Source: JBBROS01 sp965260995 (GTDB lineage: Bacteria > Pseudomonadota > Alphaproteobacteria > Acetobacterales > Acetobacteraceae). From it: a DNA stretch of 64,000 bases. The stretch is taken from NCBI GenBank assembly GCA_965260995.1, contig CBDHCD010000002.1:310001-374000 (forward strand), given 5' to 3'. The notes under the pieces are model-generated. The model did no database searches. It saw only the letters and a program-made list of their open reading frames with translations, and was not told where the DNA came from. Position numbers and translations under genes: made by a program. Shown piece by piece: positions 35,194 to 43,895 of the stretch (its first letter is position 1; every line of letters begins with the position of its first letter).

Positions 35194-36390
35194 ATGATCG
35201 CCGCCCTGATGCCGACCTACAACCGTGCCGACCTCGCCTTCGAGCGGGGCGAAGGGGCGTGGCTGTTCACGGAGGACGGGCGCCGATTCCTCGATTTCGG
35301 GGCGGGGATCGCGACCTCGTCCTTGGGGCACGGGCACCCGGGGCTGGTGCGGGCCATCGCCGAGCAGGCGGGCCGGGTGATGCACACGAGCAACCTGTAT
35401 CGGGTGCCGCAGGCCGAGCGGCTGGCGCGGCGGCTGGTGGAGGCGAGCTTCGCCGACAGCGCGTTCTTCTGCAACTCGGGCGCGGAAGCGAACGAGGGCA
35501 TGGTCAAGATGATGCGCAAGGCGATGAGCGAGAGCGGGCGCGGCGAGCGGTACCGCATCATCTGCTTCGAGGGCGCGTTCCACGGCCGCACGCTGGCGAT
35601 GCTGGCGGCGACGGGCAACGCCAAGTACCTCAAGGGCTTCGGCCCGGCGGTGGACGGGTTCGACCACGCGCCGTTCAACAACATGAACGCGGTGCGCGAC
35701 ATGATCGGGCCGGAAACGGCGGGGATCGTGATCGAGCCGGTGCAGGGGGAGGGCGGCATCCGCCCGGCCGGGTTGCAGTTCCTGCGCGACCTGCGGGCGG
35801 CGTGCGACGAGTTCGGCATCCTGCTCGGGATGGACGAGATCCAGTGCGGCATGGGGCGGACGGGCAAGCTGTTCGCGCACGAGTGGGCGGGGATCGCGCC
35901 GGACGTGATGTCGCTGGCCAAGGGGATCGCGGGGGGGTTCCCGATGGGGGCGATCCTGGCGACGGAGGCGGTGGCGAAGCACCTGTCGCCGGGGACGCAC
36001 GGGACGACGTTCGGCGGCAACCCGGTGGCGTGCGCGGCGGCGAACGCGGTGCTGGACGTGGTGCTGGCGCCGGGGTTCCTGGAGAGCGTGGACCGCCGGG
36101 CGCGGCGGCTGTGGCGGATGCTGGAGGGGGTGGTGGCGGACGAGCCGTCGGTATTGTCGGAGGTGCGCGGGGCCGGGCTGATCCTGGGGTTGAAGGGCGC
36201 CGTGCCGAACACGGAGCTGCAGGACGCGTTCGCGGCCGAGGGGCTGCTGAGCGTGGCGGCGGGGGACAACGTGGTGCGGCTGGTGCCGCCGTTGGTGATC
36301 TCGGACGAGGACGTGGACGCGGCGGTGGCAATGATCGCGCGGGGGGCGCGGCGGTGCCGGCCGGCGGCGGTGGCGGCCGCGGCCAAGTGA
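35194..36390 (+). CDS. argD: Acetylornithine aminotransferase
   Basis: PLP-dependent class III aminotransferase of arginine synthesis, converting N-acetylglutamate semialdehyde to N-acetylornithine; 398 residues. FCNSGAEANEGMVKM is the phosphate-binding turn, FEGAFHGRTLAML follows, the PLP aspartate is in GILLGMDEIQCGMGRTG, and the Schiff-base lysine is in SLAKGIAGGFPMGA. The next gene is argF, which fixes the pathway role and makes other class III aminotransferases unlikely. ATG 35194 is preceded by AGGA; the open frame extends upstream through non-coding sequence. Confidence 0.95.
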   Translation: MIAALMPTYNRADLAFERGEGAWLFTEDGRRFLDFGAGIATSSLGHGHPGLVRAIAEQAGRVMHTSNLYRVPQAERLARRLVEASFADSAFFCNSGAEANEGMVKMMRKAMSESGRGERYRIICFEGAFHGRTLAMLAATGNAKYLKGFGPAVDGFDHAPFNNMNAVRDMIGPETAGIVIEPVQGEGGIRPAGLQFLRDLRAACDEFGILLGMDEIQCGMGRTGKLFAHEWAGIAPDVMSLAKGIAGGFPMGAILATEAVAKHLSPGTHGTTFGGNPVACAAANAVLDVVLAPGFLESVDRRARRLWRMLEGVVADEPSVLSEVRGAGLILGLKGAVPNTELQDAFAAEGLLSVAAGDNVVRLVPPLVISDEDVDAAVAMIARGARRCRPAAVAAAAK

Positions 36391-36446
36391 GCGGGGCGCT
36401 GCGCCGGGCGAGCCCGGCGGAGGCTTCGGAGGAGGGCACGACGGAA

Positions 36447-37364
36447 ATGCGGGCCGGGCAACCGCGGCACTTCCTCGACCTGCACGACTTCGACGCGGCC
36501 ACCTTGCGGCAGATGCTGGACGGCGGGCGCGGCTTCAAGCGGCGGCCGGCGGCGGGGCGCGGGCTGCTCGACGGCAAGACGCTGGCGCTGGTGTTCGAGA
36601 AGCCGAGCACGCGGACGCGGGTGAGCTTCGAGCTGGCGATGCGGCAGTTGGGCGGCGAGGTGGTCCACCTCAGCGCCTCCGAGCTGCAACTGGGGCGCGG
36701 CGAGACGGTGGCGGACACGGCGCGGGTGCTGTCGCGCTACGTCGACGCGATCATGCTGCGGACGGACAACGTGGCGCGGCTGCGGGAGATGGCCGGGGCG
36801 GCGACGGTACCGGTGATCAACGGCCTGACCAACATGAGCCACCCGTGCCAGTTGATGGCGGACATGATGACGTTCGAGGAGCACCGCGGGCCGATCGCCG
36901 GCCAGGTGGTGGCCTGGGTCGGGGACGGCAACAACGTGGCGTGCAGCTGGATCGAGGCGGCGGCGCGGTTCGGCTTCACGCTGCGCATCGCCACCCCGGA
37001 CGGGTTGCGGCCGCCGGAGCGGCTGGTGGAGTGGGCGCGCGGGCAAGGGGCGCGGATCGAGCTGTCGGACGACCCGGCGGCGGCGGTGGCGGGGGCGCGC
37101 TGCGTCGTGACCGACGCCTGGGTGAGCATGTCGGACGACCCGGCGTCCAACCGGCACAACCTGCTCGCGCCCTACGCGGTGACGGAGGCGCTGATGGCGC
37201 GGGCGGCGGCGGACGCGATCTTCATGCACTGCCTGCCGGCGCACCGCGGCGAGGAGGTCAGCGCCGCGGTGATCGACGGGCCGCAATCGGTCGTGTTCGA
37301 CGGGGCGGAGAACCGGCTGCACGCGCAGAAGGGCATCCTGGCGTGGTCGCTGGCGGCGTCTTGA
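36447..37364 (+). CDS. argF: Ornithine carbamoyltransferase
   Basis: Makes citrulline from ornithine and carbamoyl phosphate; 305 residues. The carbamoyl phosphate site is EKPSTRTRVSFE, with MSHPCQLMADM next. The ornithine loop has DAWVSMSDD and the catalytic HCLPAHRGEEV. ATG 36447 (MRAGQPRHFLDLHDF) has GGAGGAGGG about ten bases upstream and gives the normal length. A GTG at 36387 overlapping the argD stop is in frame, but its extension is unconserved low-complexity. Forms an operon with argD. Confidence 0.95.
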   Translation: MRAGQPRHFLDLHDFDAATLRQMLDGGRGFKRRPAAGRGLLDGKTLALVFEKPSTRTRVSFELAMRQLGGEVVHLSASELQLGRGETVADTARVLSRYVDAIMLRTDNVARLREMAGAATVPVINGLTNMSHPCQLMADMMTFEEHRGPIAGQVVAWVGDGNNVACSWIEAAARFGFTLRIATPDGLRPPERLVEWARGQGARIELSDDPAAAVAGARCVVTDAWVSMSDDPASNRHNLLAPYAVTEALMARAAADAIFMHCLPAHRGEEVSAAVIDGPQSVVFDGAENRLHAQKGILAWSLAAS

Positions 37365-37377
37365 GGGACGCGCACGG

Positions 37378-37668
37378 ATGACGGACCCGATGGCGGCCAC
37401 GCCGGGCTGGGTGGCGGATCGGCTCGACGACGCGTTCGCCCCGTTGCCGCGGACGGCGGCGGTGGCGGCGGCGCGGGCGGCCTACGCGGAGTGCCTGGCG
37501 GCGCGCAAGGCCCCGGCCGCGCCGTCCGACATGCTGGGGGCGGAGTTCGCGGCGTGCCGGCCGGCGCTGCGGCGCGCGGTGCTGGCGGCGGGGGTGGACG
37601 AGGCCGCGGTGGCGGCGCTGGAAGCGCGGCTCGGGGCGGTCGAGGCGGAGGTCGCGGGCGAGAGCTGA
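37378..37668 (+). CDS. Hypothetical small protein downstream of argF
   Basis: A 96-residue, Ala-rich, probably helical soluble protein with no membrane segment or recognised motif. It has one notable cluster, YAECLAARKAPAAPSDM, and a C-terminal acidic helix (DEAAVAALEARLGAVEAEV). It starts 13 bases after argF, so it belongs to the arginine operon. The short size and high GC make annotation uncertain, but frame use and spacing support a gene. Confidence 0.55.
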   Translation: MTDPMAATPGWVADRLDDAFAPLPRTAAVAAARAAYAECLAARKAPAAPSDMLGAEFAACRPALRRAVLAAGVDEAAVAALEARLGAVEAEVAGES

Positions 37669-37699
37669 GGCGGCGGGCGGTCGCCAGGCCGGGCGTTGG

Positions 37700-38848
37700 T
37701 CAGGCGAGGCGTTCGTCGTCCTGGCCCGGCCGGGCGCGGGACCTGGCGGGGGCGGAGGCCGCGGACCGGGCGAGGTCGCGCAGGCCGGCGGCGATGACCT
37801 CGGCGCTGGGACGCCAGTCGGAGCCGGGCGCGGCGCGGTCCGGCGTGAAACGGCACGGCGCGGGGCGGGCGAACAAGGCCGCGATGGCGGTGGCGATGCT
37901 GTCCGGTTCGGCGGCGCAGAGCACGGCCATGTCCTGGTCGGCCAGTTGCTCGGCGAGGCCGCCGACGCGGGTGGCGACGACCCAGCGGCGGGCGGCGACG
38001 GCGGCGGCGGCGACGCCGCTCTGGCTGGCCTCGCGGTGGGTGAGGACGAGGGCGTCGGCCCAGGCGAGCAGGCCGCCAAGCTCGGCCTCCGGTACCCAGC
38101 GGTTCTCGACGGTGACGTTGGGCAGGGTGCGCAGGCGGGCGAGGGCCGGGCTTTCGGGGCCGGAGCCGACGACGCGCAGCTCGAAGCCGGCGGCGGGGCC
38201 GAGGCGCTCGACGGCGGCGGCCAGCAGGTCGAGGCCCTTGTACGGCATCAGGCGGCCGAAGGAGAGCAGGCGCAGGCGGCCGCCGTGGGCGCGGACGGGG
38301 GGCGGCCTCGGTCCGAACACGAAGGGCGGCAGGGCGGCGCGGAGCAGTGTCTGGCGCGGGCGAAGGCCCTGGGCGCGGAGCTGGTCGGCGACGTGGGTGC
38401 TGAGGGCGAACAACAGGCCGGCGCCGCGCAGCAGGCCGCGCTGCAGGGCGATCTGCATGGGGTAGGCGTCGCCCGGGTGGAGCTGGGCGTCGTGGACGAC
38501 GACGGCGTAGGGCACGCCGGCGCGGCGGAGGGCGGCGGCCATGGCGACGTCGAGCGGGGCCGGCATGGCGCACAGGGCGGCGTCGACGCGGGCGGCGCGG
38601 ATGGCGGCGGCGAGGGAGGGGACCAGCACCGGCGCGGCGAGCAGGCGGGCGACGAAGCCGGCGCGGCTGCGGTAGGTGCGGACCGGGACGTCGTTGGCCG
38701 GCGGATCGGGCAGGGCGAGCAGCTCGGCGGAGGTGGACAGGGAGAGCCGGATCTCGACGCCTTGCAGGGCGGCGAGTTCGCGGGACATCGCCGCGGCGAC
38801 CAGGGGACCCGCGCCGCGCCGGCCCCACTGCCAGACCAGGACCCTCAT
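37700..38848 (-). CDS. Glycosyltransferase, GT-B fold (GT4-like)
   Basis: A 382-residue transferase probably adding a sugar to a cell-surface glycan. The N-terminal half has the start MRVLVWQWGRRGAGP and AYAVVVHDAQLHPGD-type acceptor region. The C-terminal half has RLLSFGRLMPYKGLDLLAAAVERL (nucleotide-sugar domain start), LRVVGSGPE and VVATRVGGLAEQL. The glutamate pair usual in GT4 is partly replaced by ASQSGVAAAAVAARRWV. It lies 10 bases after the second glycosyltransferase gene, so the two form an operon. Donor and acceptor unknown. Confidence 0.85.
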   Translation of the reverse strand: MRVLVWQWGRRGAGPLVAAAMSRELAALQGVEIRLSLSTSAELLALPDPPANDVPVRTYRSRAGFVARLLAAPVLVPSLAAAIRAARVDAALCAMPAPLDVAMAAALRRAGVPYAVVVHDAQLHPGDAYPMQIALQRGLLRGAGLLFALSTHVADQLRAQGLRPRQTLLRAALPPFVFGPRPPPVRAHGGRLRLLSFGRLMPYKGLDLLAAAVERLGPAAGFELRVVGSGPESPALARLRTLPNVTVENRWVPEAELGGLLAWADALVLTHREASQSGVAAAAVAARRWVVATRVGGLAEQLADQDMAVLCAAEPDSIATAIAALFARPAPCRFTPDRAAPGSDWRPSAEVIAAGLRDLARSAASAPARSRARPGQDDERLA

Positions 38849-38858
38849 CGGGGGGCGT

Positions 38859-40067
38859 TCACGGGGGAACGTCGAGGCCGAGGCCGCGGACGGCGTCGGC
38901 CAGGGGGGTGGGGCCGAGGCGGTCGAGGCCGACGGCGCGGGCGGCGGCGCCGAGGCGGGCGCGGGCGGCCGGGTCGTCGGCGAGGCGGGCGAGGTGGGCG
39001 GCGGCGGCGGCGACGTCAGGCTCGGCCCAGACCGCGCCGGGGGCCTCGAAGACGCCGCGCGGGTCGATGGCGGGGACGAGGCGGGCGGGGACGCGGGCGG
39101 CGCAGGAATCGTCGAGCAGGTCCTCGGTCGCCGACCAGGCGGTGGCGACGACCGGCTTGGCCAGCAGCATGGCCTCGGCGGGGACCAGGCCGAAGCCTTC
39201 GCTGCGGTGGAGCGAGAGCACGATGTCGCAGGCGGCCATGACGGCGTGGGCCTCGTCGCGGGGGCGGGTGGCGGTGTCGATGCGGACGTTCGGCAGGTCG
39301 GCGGCGGCGGCCTGGATCTGGGCGAAGTCGTCGGGGAAGTGGCCGGGGTCGCCGACGCGGAGCAGCAGCACGCGGTCGGGGCGGGAGCCGAAGGCGAGGC
39401 GGTGGGCGGCGACGGCGGCGAGCGGGTTCTTGCGGGCGAAGCTGGAGGCGAGGCTGAAGGCGACCAGGGTGATGACGGCGTGCTCGGGCAGGCCGAGGGC
39501 GGCGCGGCCGAGCGGGGCCGGGGTCGGGGGGTGGCAGGCGAGCGGGTAAGGGACGATCCGGACGCGGCGGGTGGCGAACGGGGGGGCGAAGCCGGGCGGC
39601 ATGGCGCGCTCGACGGCCTGGGCGGAGAAGCGGGAGGGGGCCCAGACCTCGTGGACGAACCCGAAGCCGTCGCGCCAGGCGGCGGGGACGGTGGGCAGCT
39701 CCCAGGGCCAGACGCCGACGACGCGGCGGCCGCGCAGGGCGGCGGGGCCGAGGCGGAGCATGGCGGCGGGGAGGGCGGCCGGGTTGGCGTGGAGCACGAC
39801 GGGCACGCCGGCGGGCGGCAGGGGGAGGCCGGGGCCGACCTGCCAGCAGGGCACGCCGAGGGTTTCCAAGGCGCGGAGCATGATCCGCGCGCCCTCGCCG
39901 AGGCCCGAGGCGCGGCCCAGCTCGCCGGCGACGGCGACGCCGAGGCGGGCCGGGGGGGCGGGCCGGTCGGGGTGGGGCGCGAGCCAGGACGCGCCGCCGT
40001 GCAGCAGGCGGCGGCGCGGTCCCTGGGGCAGGCCGCGCCAGAGGCGGTGCAGCGGGTTCAGCGCCAT
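38859..40067 (-). CDS. Glycosyltransferase, GT4-like
   Basis: A 402-residue GT-B transferase. LGVAVAGELGRASGLGEGARIML holds the N-terminal glycine-rich motif. VTLVAFSLASSFARKNPLAAVAAH begins the C-terminal domain, and LHRSEGFGLVPAEAMLLAKPVVAT is the EX7E donor-binding motif. I choose ATG 40067 (MALNPLHRLW); TTG 40097 would add ten residues. The first of the two-gene operon running leftward away from the 34-bp repeat array, whose first copy begins 166 bases upstream. Confidence 0.87.
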   Translation of the reverse strand: MALNPLHRLWRGLPQGPRRRLLHGGASWLAPHPDRPAPPARLGVAVAGELGRASGLGEGARIMLRALETLGVPCWQVGPGLPLPPAGVPVVLHANPAALPAAMLRLGPAALRGRRVVGVWPWELPTVPAAWRDGFGFVHEVWAPSRFSAQAVERAMPPGFAPPFATRRVRIVPYPLACHPPTPAPLGRAALGLPEHAVITLVAFSLASSFARKNPLAAVAAHRLAFGSRPDRVLLLRVGDPGHFPDDFAQIQAAAADLPNVRIDTATRPRDEAHAVMAACDIVLSLHRSEGFGLVPAEAMLLAKPVVATAWSATEDLLDDSCAARVPARLVPAIDPRGVFEAPGAVWAEPDVAAAAAHLARLADDPAARARLGAAARAVGLDRLGPTPLADAVRGLGLDVPP

Positions 40068-40232
40068 GGCGGCGTCCAGATTCCGAGAAGGGTTCAAGCG
40101 GCGCGGCGGGCGGGGATTGGCGCGGCGGTCCCGATGCTGGGCCGCGCGCGGACGGAGAAAGGTTCGCTCATCGCCGCTCCGCGCCTACGGCCCCCATCCC
40201 TGCTCTGCCCCTGATCTTGGCGTCGACTCGTA

Positions 40233-40946
40233 TAGTCGCAAGTCGGCGCGGGGGCCAGCGCCGGGCTAGTCGCAAGTCGGCGCGGGGGCCAGCGCCGGGC
40301 TAGTCGCAAGTCGGCGCGGGGGCCAGCGCCGGGCTAGTCGCAAGTCGGCGCGGGGGCCAGCGCCGGGCTAGTCGCAAGTCGGCGCGGGGGCCAGCGCCGG
40401 GCTAGTCGCAAGTCGGCGCGGGGGCCAGCGCCGGGCTAGTCGCAAGTCGGCGCGGGGGCCAGCGCCGGGCTAGTCGCAAGTCGGCGCGGGGGCCAGCGCC
40501 GGGCTAGTCGCAAGTCGGCGCGGGGGCCAGCGCCGGGCTAGTCGCAAGTCGGCGCGGGGGCCAGCGCCGGGCTAGTCGCAAGTCGGCGCGGGGGCCAGCG
40601 CCGGGCTAGTCGCAAGTCGGCGCGGGGGCCAGCGCCGGGCTAGTCGCAAGTCGGCGCGGGGGCCAGCGCCGGGCTAGTCGCAAGTCGGCGCGGGGGCCAG
40701 CGCCGGGCTAGTCGCAAGTCGGCGCGGGGGCCAGCGCCGGGCTAGTCGCAAGTCGGCGCGGGGGCCAGCGCCGGGCTAGTCGCAAGTCGGCGCGGGGGCC
40801 AGCGCCGGGCTAGTCGCAAGTCGGCGCGGGGGCCAGCGCCGGGCTAGTCGCAAGTCGGCGCGGGGGCCAGCGCCGGGCTAGTCGCAAGTCGGCGCGGGGG
40901 CCAGCGCCGGGCTAGTCGCAAGTCGGCGCGGGGGCCAGCGCCGGGC
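40233..40946. repeat. Array of 21 perfect tandem copies of a 34-bp unit
   Basis: The unit begins TAGTCGCAAGTCGGCG, continues CGGGGGCCAGCG and ends CCGGGC. It repeats exactly 21 times (714 bases), every copy identical by eye. There are no spacers, so it is not CRISPR. Each unit holds a small inverted repeat, GGCGC and GCGCC around an eight-base loop. A 34-base period is not a multiple of three, and stops occur in the frames, so it is unlikely to code. It fills the gap between a leftward glycosyltransferase operon and a rightward deacylase gene; the remaining flanks (40098-40232 and 40947-41049) show no gene. Confidence 0.97.
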
Positions 40947-41049
40947 GGCGGGTCGGCAAGGGGAATGCGGGGGGCGGTTGCCGGGCCGGCCGCGGCGGGC
41001 CAAACTGGGCCATGTCTCGCGTCCGCGCATCCTTATCCTGACGCCAGGC

Positions 41050-42012
41050 ATGGAGCCGGCCGCCATCCCGCACTTCCCGGTGGAGTTCGCCGCGCCGGAT
41101 CTCGCGCCTTGGCGGGCTGGCAACACCGGCGTGCCGGGGTTCAGCACGGCGGCGGCGGCGGCGGCGGGGCCGCACGTGGTGGTGGTGGCGTTGCTGCACG
41201 GCAACGAGATCGGCGGGGCGATCGTGCTGGAGCGGCTGCTGCGGGCCGGGCTGCGGCCGTCGCGCGGGCGGCTGACGGTCGGCTTCGCCAACCTGGCGGC
41301 CTACGCGCGGTTCGACCCGGCGCAACCGACCGTGTCGCGGTTCGTGGACGAGGACATGAACCGGGTGTGGGACCCGGCGGTGCTGGACGGGCCGCGGACC
41401 AGCGTGGAGCTGGCGCGGGCGCGGGAGATCAGGCCGGTGATCGACGACGCCGACCTGCTGCTCGACCTGCACTCGATGCTGTGGCCATCCGACCCGCTGA
41501 TCCTGAGCGGGATGTCGGGCAAGGGGCGGCGGCTGGCCCAGGCGTTGGGGACGCCGGGGCTGGTGGTGGCGGATCGCGGGCACCAGACCGGGCCGCGGCT
41601 GATCGACTACCCGCGTTTCCTAGATGAGGGCGCGCCGGCGGCGGCGTGCCTGGTGGAGGCCGGGCAGCACTGGCGGGGCGAGACGGTGGCGGTGATGCAG
41701 CGGGCGGTGGAGGGATTGCTGCAGTATTCGGGGTTGGCGGCGGGATCGGCGGCGGGATCGGCGGCGGGGCGTTGCGCGGAGGTGACGCAGGCGGTGACGG
41801 CGGCGACGTCGGGGTTCACGTTCGTGCAGGCGTATCGCGGGGGGGACGTGGTGGCGCGGCGCGGCACGCTGATCGCGGTGGACGGGACGACGGAGATCAG
41901 GACGCCGTACGACGACTGCCTGCTGGTGATGCCGAGCTTGCGGGCGAGCCGGGGACACACCGCCGTGCGCCTGGCCCGGTTCGTGTCGCCGGACGGCGGC
42001 GGTGTGCTATGA
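41050..42012 (+). CDS. Succinylglutamate desuccinylase/aspartoacylase-like zinc hydrolase
   Basis: M14-like zinc amidohydrolase of about 320 residues that removes an acyl group from an amino-acid derivative. Zinc ligands are H50 and E53 in LLHGNEIGG and H141 in LLDLHSM. The N-terminus FPVEFAAPDLAPWRAGNTGVPG is typical of the subgroup that includes N-acetyl-diaminobutyrate deacetylase DoeB. I use ATG 41050; the frame stays open upstream (TPRILIL-like residues are in frame) to a TTG at 40978, so the true start may lie between. A short in-frame AGSAAGSAAG repeat lies near residue 235. The start is about 100 bases from the 34-bp array. Confidence 0.78.
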   Translation: MEPAAIPHFPVEFAAPDLAPWRAGNTGVPGFSTAAAAAAGPHVVVVALLHGNEIGGAIVLERLLRAGLRPSRGRLTVGFANLAAYARFDPAQPTVSRFVDEDMNRVWDPAVLDGPRTSVELARAREIRPVIDDADLLLDLHSMLWPSDPLILSGMSGKGRRLAQALGTPGLVVADRGHQTGPRLIDYPRFLDEGAPAAACLVEAGQHWRGETVAVMQRAVEGLLQYSGLAAGSAAGSAAGRCAEVTQAVTAATSGFTFVQAYRGGDVVARRGTLIAVDGTTEIRTPYDDCLLVMPSLRASRGHTAVRLARFVSPDGGGVL

Positions 42013-42089
42013 CGCGATGCAGCACGGATGCGGCACCGATGCGCTACGACGCGCGGCAGCACGGCCGCAGCATGATGGAGTCCTGAGCC

Positions 42090-42734
42090 ATGCCCCTGAG
42101 CCCGCCCGTGGCGCGAGAGCCGCTGCACCGGCGCACGATCGAGTTCGTCGGCTTCCGGCGCGGCGATGGCCTGTTCGACATCGAGGCGCACCTGGTGGAC
42201 ACCAAGAGCTACGCGTTCAGCAACCACGACCGCGGGTTGATCGAGCCGGGGACGCCGCTGCACGAGATGCTGGCGCGGATGACGCTCGACGAGGACATGG
42301 CGGTGGTTCGGTTCGAGGCGGCGACGGCGTTCGCGCCGTACTCGATCTGTCCGCAGGCGGCGCCCAACTTCGAGCGGCTGGCCGGGCTGCGGGTCGGGCG
42401 GGGGTTCATCAAGGCGGCGAACGAGCGGATCGGGGGGGTGCACGGCTGCACGCATATCCGCGAGCTGCTCGGGCAGATGGGCACGGTGGCGTTCCAGACG
42501 CTGTACGCGGTGCGGGCGAAGCGGGCGACGGCGCCGAACGCGCAGTCGGGCGCGCAGGTGGCTGAGGCGTCCGTCGGGGAGTTCCCTGCGTCGCCCGCGA
42601 GGCCGTCCGCTGGGCCGCCGGGGAGCGAGCGGCCGGCGTTGCTGGGGACGTGCATGAGCTACGCGCCGGACAGCCCGGTGACGCGACGGCTGTGGCCGCA
42701 GCACGCCAAGGCGATGGACCGGGCGGAACCCTGA
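42090..42734 (+). CDS. DUF2889 domain protein
   Basis: A 214-residue cytoplasmic protein. RTIEFVGFRRGDGLFDIEAHLVDTK at residues 14-38 and FIKAANERIGGVHGCTHIRELLGQM match the DUF2889 family, with GCTHIRE the most conserved part. Known members occur beside acyl-CoA and aromatic degradation genes, but the activity is unknown. The C-terminal quarter is Pro/Ala/Ser-rich and not conserved, and ends in CMSYAPDSPVTRRLWPQ, also typical. It follows the deacylase gene by 77 bases, with GGAG before the ATG. Confidence 0.82.
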   Translation: MPLSPPVAREPLHRRTIEFVGFRRGDGLFDIEAHLVDTKSYAFSNHDRGLIEPGTPLHEMLARMTLDEDMAVVRFEAATAFAPYSICPQAAPNFERLAGLRVGRGFIKAANERIGGVHGCTHIRELLGQMGTVAFQTLYAVRAKRATAPNAQSGAQVAEASVGEFPASPARPSAGPPGSERPALLGTCMSYAPDSPVTRRLWPQHAKAMDRAEP

Positions 42735-42777
42735 GCGGCGGGACCGGGCGCGTTGGGGATTCTTCGCTGGGGGGCAG

Positions 42778-43065
42778 TCAGCTTCGAGGGTGGGCGGCCT
42801 CGGCGGGGGTGCGGAGGACGAGGGAGAGGGCGTGGAGGCCGCCGGCGAACTCGGGGCCGAGCGCCTGGTTGACGAGGCGGTGGCGGGCGACGCGGCCCTG
42901 GCCTTCGAAGGCTGAGGAGACGACGAGGACGTTGAAGTGGGTCTGGCCGCCCGGGGTGGCGCCGGCGTGGCCGGCGTGGCGGGCGCTGTCGTCGACGACG
43001 TCGATCATGGTGGGGGCGAGGGCCGCCTCGAGGGCGGCGCGGATGCGGTCGGCTCGGTCTGACAT
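42778..43065 (-). CDS. bolA: BolA-family protein
   Basis: A 95-residue BolA/IbaG-type protein, which pairs with monothiol glutaredoxins in iron-sulfur cluster handling and can affect transcription. SDRADRIRAALEAALAPTMIDVVDDSARHAGH is the N-terminal helix and first strand. The THFNVLVVSSAFEGQGRVARHRLVNQAL helix-turn region contains the conserved histidine and the nucleic-acid-binding-like helix. It is divergent from the J-domain gene, an arrangement frequent in alphaproteobacteria next to cobS/cobT. Confidence 0.92.
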   Translation of the reverse strand: MSDRADRIRAALEAALAPTMIDVVDDSARHAGHAGATPGGQTHFNVLVVSSAFEGQGRVARHRLVNQALGPEFAGGLHALSLVLRTPAEAAHPRS

Positions 43066-43215
43066 GGCGGCAGCGTAGCGCAGGCGCGGGGCCGCCGCCA
43101 TGCCCCGGCGGCCGGGCCGGCTCGCGGCGCGCGCGGGAGAACAGCATTTGCTGACGCGAGGGGCGGGCACGCGGCCCTTGCCCCGATTGGCTCCCGATGC
43201 ACATAAGGGGAGATC

Positions 43216-43815
43216 ATGACCACCCGACGCCACACGCGCGCCCGGGCCTACGCGCCCGATCCGGCCGCGACGCCGGGCCGCCCTTGCGACAGCCCCGGCT
43301 GCGCGGCGGAAGGCGCGTACCGGGCGCCGAAATCCCGCAGCTCGCTGAACGAGTATCACTGGTTCTGCCTGGAGCACGTCCGCGCCTACAACGCGTCATG
43401 GGATTTCTACAAAGGCATGACGCCGGGCCAGATCGAGGCGCAGACGCGGGCCGACACGGGATGGCAGCGGCCGACCTGGCCGTTGGGCAGCATCGGCAAG
43501 CAGCCGTTCGACGAGACGCAGCTGCGCGACCCTTTGCACCTGCTGGCGGCGGGGCGGATCAAGCGGGAGGCGAAAGGCCCGCCCGCGCCGAGCGTGCCGT
43601 CGCAATTGCGTGAGCCGATGCAGACATTGGGGCTCGAATGGCCAGTTTCGATGGACGTGCTGAAGACGCGCTACAAGGATTTGGCCAAGCGGCATCACCC
43701 GGACGCGAACGGCGGCGACCGGGGAGCAGAGGAGCGGTTGAAGTCGATCAACCTCGCTTACGCGGCCGTGCGGCACTACCTTGCGGGGACGCCGCGGATG
43801 GCGGCGACCGGCTGA
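43216..43815 (+). CDS. J-domain (DnaJ-like) protein
   Basis: A 199-residue co-chaperone-like protein. The N-terminal half has a Cys pair (RPCDSPGCAAEG) and WFCLEHVRAYNASWDFYKGM, a signature of small alphaproteobacterial J proteins. The C-terminal 70 residues are a J-domain with the HPD tripeptide in LAKRHHPDANGGD that stimulates Hsp70 ATPase. Having the J-domain at the C-terminus is the reverse of DnaJ itself. The gene precedes cobS and cobT by 80 bases, so it probably helps these subunits or is cotranscribed with them (inference). Confidence 0.88.
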   Translation: MTTRRHTRARAYAPDPAATPGRPCDSPGCAAEGAYRAPKSRSSLNEYHWFCLEHVRAYNASWDFYKGMTPGQIEAQTRADTGWQRPTWPLGSIGKQPFDETQLRDPLHLLAAGRIKREAKGPPAPSVPSQLREPMQTLGLEWPVSMDVLKTRYKDLAKRHHPDANGGDRGAEERLKSINLAYAAVRHYLAGTPRMAATG

Positions 43816-43895
43816 GCTTTCGCAACGCAGCGGAACGGGGCTAGACTGGTCCGCGTTGCCGTGGCCTTCGGGCAAGACACAGGAACACGAGCCTC

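Noticed and set aside
40233..40946. Possible CRISPR array
   Set aside because: The 34-base units are directly adjacent with no spacer sequence and there are no cas genes.
43816..43895. Cobalamin riboswitch upstream of cobS
   Set aside because: The gap is only 80 bases and I found no B12-box-like sequence.
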